Shown here piece after piece: positions 59,304 to 64,000 of a DNA stretch of 64,000 nucleotides. The translations under genes and the position numbers were made by a program. The number at the start of each line of letters is the position of its first letter. Positions within the stretch are counted from its first letter, which is position 1. Source of the stretch: Sphingomonadales bacterium (lineage in GTDB: Bacteria; Pseudomonadota; Alphaproteobacteria; Sphingomonadales; Sphingomonadaceae). Below the pieces are notes generated by a model that worked only from the letters and a program-made list of their open reading frames with translations, did no database searches and was not told where the DNA came from. The stretch covers positions 124,001 through 188,000 of the forward strand of contig JAIYAY010000026.1 of NCBI GenBank assembly GCA_027488785.1, written 5' to 3'.

Positions 59304-60727
59304 GCTGCGCATTCCCTTGCAACTTCAACATCGTCAAAAGGCAAAACACGGCCCATGATGATTTGCCCTTGTTCATGCCCCTTGCCCGCGATCAGGACGA
59401 TGTCGTCCGGCTCGGCATGTTCAATGGCAAAAGCAATTGCGTAACGCCGGTCGCCAATTTCATGTGCGCCTTTCGCACCGGCCATGACGTCAGCCCGGAT
59501 AAGCGACGGGTCTTCACTTCTCGGGTTGTCGTCGGTGACAATCACAATGTCAGAATCCGCCACCGCCACCGCGCCCATTTCTGGACGCTTGCCAGTGTCG
59601 CGGTCACCGCCCGCACCAAATACGGTGATAAGCTTGCCCTTGGTATGGGGACGCAAAGCCGCAATCGCCGCACGCAAGCCGTCGGGCGTGTGCGCATAAT
59701 CGACATAGACAGGCGCACCGCTTTTGGTAATCACAGCGCGTTCCAAACGTCCGCGCACCGGCTGCAACCGTGCCAGATGCGACAGCAGGTTTTCAACCTC
59801 TCCACCGCTTGCCATGACCACGCCTGCTGCGACCAATGCATTCGCGGCCTGATAGGCGCCGATTAACGGTAGCTTTATTTTGTGCACATCGCCTTGAATA
59901 CGCAGTTCAAGCGTCTGCCCAAGTTGAGTAGGTTCGCGCGACAATAATTGGATGCCCTTGCCCTTTTCGCCAACCGTAATCAGACGCAGGTCCCGTTTGC
60001 GCGCACGGGCAATCGCTTGGTCGGACCAGACATCGTCCGCCCAAATAACGGCGCAGCCATTTTCGTCTACGACGTCGTCAAACAGCCGCATTTTTGCTTC
60101 AAAATAAGCTTCCATCGTTCCATGATAATCGAGATGGTCGCGGCTCAAATTGGTAAAGGCCGCTACCGAAACCGGAACGCCTTCGCTGCGATATTGGGAC
60201 AGGCCGTGGCTTGATGCCTCAAATATAGCATGACTTACACCTTCGCGTGCCAGGCCTGACATATTCGCAAGAAAGGTTACGATGTCAGGGGTAGTCAGCC
60301 CAGTCTTGGCCTGATCCGAGGCCGTAATGATCCCAAGCGTGCCAATCGATGCGGCATTATGCCCCGCCATCCGCCAAAGCTGCCGCGTGAGTTCTGCGGT
60401 GGATGTCTTACCATTGGTTCCAGTGACGGCCGCAACATGATCTGGAAATGGCTGGAAAAACTTAGCAGCAAGATGCGCAAAGGCTTGGCGCGGATTGGCC
60501 TCAGCAATATGAAGTGCGCCGCGCACCAAAGCTTCAGGACGCGCGACAACGGCTACAGCTCCAGCGGCGATCGCATCGTCGATAAAATCTTCGCCGTTAA
60601 ATGCCGCGCCTTCAAATGCCCCAAAAATCGTGCCGGGCGCAATCTTCCGATGGTCGATGGCAAAGCCGGTCACTGTTATGTCGGCGAATGCCGTATCGGC
60701 TCCGCTTACCAATCGCCCGAGCTTCAC
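59300..60727 (-). CDS. murE: UDP-N-acetylmuramoyl-tripeptide synthetase (meso-DAP adding)
   Basis: Third Mur ligase. The best start is GTG at 60727, overlapping the ftsI stop (TAGTG), with GGGAGAG upstream; this gives 475 residues beginning with (V)KLGRLVSG. A GTG at 60751 would add eight residues inside ftsI. ATP loop GTNGKTST is at 103-110, and HGLSQYRSEG and DYAHTPDGLRAAI follow. The DNPR motif (TDDNPRSEDP) predicts meso-diaminopimelate as the added residue, as expected for Gram-negatives. Confidence 0.95.
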   Translation of the reverse strand: MKLGRLVSGADTAFADITVTGFAIDHRKIAPGTIFGAFEGAAFNGEDFIDDAIAAGAVAVVARPEALVRGALHIAEANPRQAFAHLAAKFFQPFPDHVAAVTGTNGKTSTAELTRQLWRMAGHNAASIGTLGIITASDQAKTGLTTPDIVTFLANMSGLAREGVSHAIFEASSHGLSQYRSEGVPVSVAAFTNLSRDHLDYHGTMEAYFEAKMRLFDDVVDENGCAVIWADDVWSDQAIARARKRDLRLITVGEKGKGIQLLSREPTQLGQTLELRIQGDVHKIKLPLIGAYQAANALVAAGVVMASGGEVENLLSHLARLQPVRGRLERAVITKSGAPVYVDYAHTPDGLRAAIAALRPHTKGKLITVFGAGGDRDTGKRPEMGAVAVADSDIVIVTDDNPRSEDPSLIRADVMAGAKGAHEIGDRRYAIAFAIEHAEPDDIVLIAGKGHEQGQIIMGRVLPFDDVEVARECAA

Positions 60728-62463
60728 TATTGCTCTCCCTTCGCCTTCCACAATAAAGGCATCAATTCGGAAACATCAACATCGCGTTTCATATCCGGTA
60801 GAATCCCCACCAAAGGACCAATGCGAGTCACTGTTTTCTGCACGACGGGCGCAGCGGTATAGCCTGCTGTCCGTTGAAAGCTGGATGCCTCGGTGCCCTT
60901 TGGTTCGTCCAACATGGCAAGCACGACATAACGCGGATTGTCCATCGGGAATGCAGCAGCAAAGGTCGCAACCACCAGATTGCGGCTATATCCGCCAATG
61001 CCGGGCTTTTCTGCTGAGCCGGTTTTACCGCCAACTCGGTAGCCCAAGGCATCGGCTTTCTTACCCGTGCCATCGACGACAATCATGCGCATCATTTGAC
61101 GCATTCGCGCGCTGGTTGCGGCAGTAAACACCCGTTTTCCAGGTATTTTTGCGCCGGGCTTGGTTTTGAACATTGTTGCTGGGCGATAGATACCGCCATT
61201 CACCATAGCAGCGTAAGCGCTCGCCAAATGTAGCGGTGTGACAGAAATGCCATGGCCATAGCCAACGGTCATATTTGTCAGGCGACCCCATGTTTTGGGA
61301 TAAAGCGGCATTGCTTTTTCCGCTAGCTCAATTTCGGGACGCGCATTAAAATGCATCGTACGTAACATCGCATCCATACGAGCCGCACCCAAATTGTCGG
61401 CAATTTGCGCAGTGACGACGTTTGAGCTGTGTATCAGCGATTCTGGTGCGTTAATCCAGCGATCTAAAGGGTGCGAATCCCGAATTTTGAACTTGCCAAC
61501 CTGAAGCGGCCTTGTCGCGTCATAACGCACCGAAAGGTCACGCACGGTGCCAGCATCCATCGCCGCAGCAACCGTTAATGGCTTGAAGGTGGAACCAAGC
61601 TCATAGACGCGGTTGGTAACATTATTGGTCTGCCGCGTAATTGGGTAGCGGCCGTCAACAATGGGCTGCCCGTCATCAGGAATATTGGCGAAAGAAGGCC
61701 GGTTTGGGTTAAACGATGGCAAGGTTGCCATGGCAATGACTTCGCCCGTTTGCACATCAAGGATAACGCCCGCCGCACCTTTGGCCGACGTTGCCGCCAT
61801 GCCAGATGCAAGCTCACTTTCAAGCGCGGCCTGCACGCGGACATCTAGCGCAAGGTTCAATGGCGCCGAACGCTTGGATGGGTCGCGCAGATAGTCATTC
61901 ATGACCCGCTCCATACCCATCGCGCCTTTGCCGTCGCGGTTTACAAAACCCAGAACATGCGCCGCCATGTCGTGCTGCGGATAGAGACGCGTGGCCTCAC
62001 GCGGAAACTCGATAGCGATCTCGCCAAGGCTATGCACCTGCCGAACTTGCTCTGGCAACGCGCGTTTCCGCAAATAGCCAGGCTTGTTCGCGGTCAATTT
62101 GGCGTAAAATTCAGAAGCCGGTGTATCGGGGAAAATTGTCGCCAATTGATTGGCCAATTGTTTGCGATCACCCAAGATTTCCTCAGGCTTTACCCAGATC
62201 GCATAGCCATAAATGCTGCGCGCTAACGGGATACCGTTACGGTCTACAATATCGCCGCGTTCTGGAACATATTCGGTGCTCGTCGCACCATATGCCCGCG
62301 TGCTCTCAAATAATGCCAATGTAGCAAGGCGACCGATCAACAGCACGACAAACATGCCAAAAGCCACCAATAGAATAAGCATGCGCCAAAAACCCTGCGC
62401 CGCAAATGGCGGAGGATTAACGCCGCTTTTCCGAGTGGTTGTGCGGGCCAGCTGGGGATTCAT
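60727..62463 (-). CDS. ftsI: peptidoglycan D,D-transpeptidase FtsI (PBP3)
   Basis: Septal transpeptidase, the partner of FtsW. 578 residues with one N-terminal membrane helix (about residues 27-50). A pedestal domain includes RGDIVDRNGIPLARS, and the penicillin-binding domain follows. Ser291 nucleophile and Lys294 lie in GSTFKPLT, the SxN motif is at 346-348 (SSN), and the KTG motif in GGKTGSAEKPG. The start overlaps the ftsL stop. Confidence 0.96.
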   Translation of the reverse strand: MNPQLARTTTRKSGVNPPPFAAQGFWRMLILLVAFGMFVVLLIGRLATLALFESTRAYGATSTEYVPERGDIVDRNGIPLARSIYGYAIWVKPEEILGDRKQLANQLATIFPDTPASEFYAKLTANKPGYLRKRALPEQVRQVHSLGEIAIEFPREATRLYPQHDMAAHVLGFVNRDGKGAMGMERVMNDYLRDPSKRSAPLNLALDVRVQAALESELASGMAATSAKGAAGVILDVQTGEVIAMATLPSFNPNRPSFANIPDDGQPIVDGRYPITRQTNNVTNRVYELGSTFKPLTVAAAMDAGTVRDLSVRYDATRPLQVGKFKIRDSHPLDRWINAPESLIHSSNVVTAQIADNLGAARMDAMLRTMHFNARPEIELAEKAMPLYPKTWGRLTNMTVGYGHGISVTPLHLASAYAAMVNGGIYRPATMFKTKPGAKIPGKRVFTAATSARMRQMMRMIVVDGTGKKADALGYRVGGKTGSAEKPGIGGYSRNLVVATFAAAFPMDNPRYVVLAMLDEPKGTEASSFQRTAGYTAAPVVQKTVTRIGPLVGILPDMKRDVDVSELMPLLWKAKGEQ

Positions 62464-63056
62464 CAGCGGCGGCGTTCATTCGCGGACTTGGCCGAAATGT
62501 CCCGCAGCAAGTCGTCGGACAAAAGCGTTTCGTCCATACGCGCTAGTCGCTCGGTCCGGGTCTGTTCAACCTTTGGTGCCACAGGCTTTGGCGCCGCGCG
62601 CTTTGCTGGCTCGGCGAAAATTGGGGTCGCAACGGCCGTTGCAATCGCGGTCGACTTTTTCACCACAGCCTCAATTGTTGGCGCAGGGTTAGCCTGGTTC
62701 GCGCTAGGTGCAACATCAATATCTGCGGAAGCCATCATCACGGGTTTCGTTTGTTGCAGATCTCCGGTCAGTTCTGCAAGTGCTGCTTCACCATTAACGA
62801 ATTGCTGCGCCGCTGGTGGCTGATAACCGTATAAAAGCTCGTTCCATTCCTCAAGCTGCTGAAGGCTAGCACGCGTCCGGATTTCCGCTTGGAGAAAGCT
62901 GATTTCCCGCTTTGTCTCAAGAATTTCGCGATCAACCGCGACCAAGTCGCTGTGCGTCGCCGCAACATTGAGCGACAATGGGTACAACAGAATAGCAACC
63001 ATGAAAACCAAGGCCAACCAGCCGAGATTCTGAAGTCTTTTCATTGCGAGACTCAT
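62463..63056 (-). CDS. ftsL: FtsL-like division protein with long C-terminal extension
   Basis: 197 residues from the ATG at 63056, overlapping the rsmH stop. One membrane helix (residues ~12-30) is followed by a coiled-coil-like segment (about 38-75, [34 protein letters not shown]), the FtsL pattern. Identity rests on this topology and on position between rsmH and ftsI. Unlike typical FtsL (about 90-130 residues) it continues with ~100 Ala/Pro/Lys-rich residues and a charged end ([21 protein letters not shown]). Confidence 0.82.
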   Translation of the reverse strand: MSLAMKRLQNLGWLALVFMVAILLYPLSLNVAATHSDLVAVDREILETKREISFLQAEIRTRASLQQLEEWNELLYGYQPPAAQQFVNGEAALAELTGDLQQTKPVMMASADIDVAPSANQANPAPTIEAVVKKSTAIATAVATPIFAEPAKRAAPKPVAPKVEQTRTERLARMDETLLSDDLLRDISAKSANERRR

Positions 63057-64000
63057 GCTGCAAGTCCTCCTGTTGCCCATGCGGGGGCGTGTGTGCGGGT
63101 TGCGGAACGCAAGGTTGCCGACCTTGACCGCGGGTTGCGGGCGAGCTCAGCGTCCGATGGCCGGACTGCCTTGTCTGCTTTATGGAAAGTGGGTGCTGGG
63201 CCGTCGCTGCCAACCATGGGCGCGTGGCGCGATCCTGCGGCCTCTGCTCCGCTGCGGCGGCGCAGAAATTGCTTTACGATGCGATCTTCAAGACTGTGGA
63301 AGGTGACAACAGCTAAACGGCCACCTGGCTTCAACATACGTTCAGCAGCCTCAAGACCGTCGGTTAGCTCATCCAATTCGCGATTCACATGAATGCGAAG
63401 AGCTTGAAAGGCTCGTGTAGCTGGATCTTTCGGCGCGCCGGGCTTATGGCCAACGGCCTTGCGGACAATCGTGGCCAATTGCGCAGTGGTTTCTATAGGC
63501 CGCGCAGCAACAATCGAACGCGCTATGCGGCGTGAGCGATGCTCTTCGCCATAACGGAAAATAATGTCGGCAATGTCTGCCTCTTCGGCTTCGTTGACGA
63601 AGTCCGCTGCTGACATGCCGTCCTGGCCCATACGCATATCAAGCGGGCCATCCTTTTGGAAAGAAAAGCCGCGCTCGGCGCGATCAAGCTGCATCGACGA
63701 AACGCCGATATCCAATACGACGCCGTCGACCGACGAAATGCCGTCGGCCGTTAAGACATCGTCCATGTTAGAAAAACAGGCCGCGTAAAGACGCAAAGCG
63801 CCCTCGCTGCGGCCTGCAAGGTCCGCACCTTCTTTAAGGGCATCGGGATCGCGGTCGAACGCGAAAACGCGCGCACCGCCAGCCAGTATCGCTTGACTGT
63901 ATCCACCTGCACCAAAGGTACCATCCACGACCTCAGCACCAGGGGTGATGGCGAGAGAGTGAATTACTTCATCCAGTAAGACTGGAATATGGGGGGCTAA
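63053..64000 (-). CDS. rsmH: 16S rRNA (cytosine-1402-N4)-methyltransferase, N-terminus cut
   Basis: SAM-dependent methyltransferase of 16S rRNA C1402 (also called MraW). 315 residues are visible. The frame runs off the window edge, reading [13 protein letters not shown] near the truncated N-terminus, so only a few residues and the start are missing. The SAM motif [42 protein letters not shown] and [22 protein letters not shown]-type [20 protein letters not shown] are present. It is the most upstream dcw gene in view; mraZ would be expected beyond the edge. Confidence 0.96.
   Translation of the reverse strand, partial: LAPHIPVLLDEVIHSLAITPGAEVVDGTFGAGGYSQAILAGGARVFAFDRDPDALKEGADLAGRSEGALRLYAACFSNMDDVLTADGISSVDGVVLDIGVSSMQLDRAERGFSFQKDGPLDMRMGQDGMSAADFVNEAEEADIADIIFRYGEEHRSRRIARSIVAARPIETTAQLATIVRKAVGHKPGAPKDPATRAFQALRIHVNRELDELTDGLEAAERMLKPGGRLAVVTFHSLEDRIVKQFLRRRSGAEAAGSRHAPMVGSDGPAPTFHKADKAVRPSDAELARNPRSRSATLRSATRTHAPAWATGGLAA

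Noticed and set aside
1-64000. Insertion sequences, prophage, CRISPR arrays or defence systems
   Set aside because: No transposase, integrase, phage structural gene, regularly spaced repeat array or recognisable defence gene was found; genes are contiguous housekeeping or metabolic operons.

Overview
The window looks like a chromosomal segment of an alphaproteobacterium, most likely Sphingomonadales (Sphingopyxis/Sphingorhabdus-like, inferred from protein character). Supporting signs are a complete division and cell wall (dcw) cluster, a split GcvPA/GcvPB glycine dehydrogenase, a fused CysNC, a small secreted protein with a sphingomonad-type Cys motif, and moderate GC. I see no prophage, transposase, integrase or CRISPR array. 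The content is mostly core metabolism, with one unusual acyl-CoA operon.

Layout. 1-0.9 kb: end of an alpha/beta hydrolase, a nested inverted-repeat element and a small membrane protein. 0.9-4.2 kb: plus-strand operon rpiB-glyA-zinc ribbon protein-nrdR-trmJ. 4.3-5.7 kb: small secreted protein, chorismate mutase, and rpsD with a strong terminator. 5.8-10.96 kb: M28 peptidase, agmatine deiminase, an exported methyltransferase-like protein, N-carbamoylputrescine amidase, folK and tRNA-Lys(UUU). 11.0-20.2 kb: an eight-gene minus-strand acyl-CoA operon with overlapping or very close genes. 20.5-24.1 kb: cysD-cysNC-cysQ. 24.1-25.6 kb: S41 peptidase lipoprotein. 26.1-28.3 kb: ahpC-ahpF. 28.5-32.6 kb: RND efflux pair. 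32.7-35.3 kb: wecB and ugd (nucleotide-sugar precursors). 35.3-36.9 kb: acyl-CoA synthetase. 37.0-42.3 kb: tandem glycine riboswitch followed by gcvT-gcvH-gcvPA-gcvPB and a DUF938 methyltransferase. 42.4-45.9 kb: NAD(P)-binding protein, dGTPase and a TPR/SPOR protein. 46.0-64.0 kb: dcw cluster in the order rsmH-ftsL-ftsI-murE-murF-mraY-murD-ftsW-murG-murC-murB-ddl-ftsQ-ftsA-ftsZ, all on the minus strand and mostly start/stop-overlapped.

The most interesting region is 11.0-20.2 kb. Three adjacent genes resemble (2S)-methylsuccinyl-CoA dehydrogenase (Mcd, ethylmalonyl-CoA pathway), mesaconyl-CoA C1-C4 CoA transferase (Mct, 3-hydroxypropionate bicycle) and mesaconyl-C4-CoA hydratase (Meh). With the thiolase, three further acyl-CoA dehydrogenases and an enoyl-CoA hydratase, they suggest a catabolic route through methylsuccinyl-CoA and mesaconyl-CoA to citramalyl-CoA. 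No citramalyl-CoA lyase is visible here. One-carbon metabolism is also well represented: GlyA, the glycine cleavage system and its riboswitch, and FolK.

Family assignments come from motifs and memory of the families; no database search was run.
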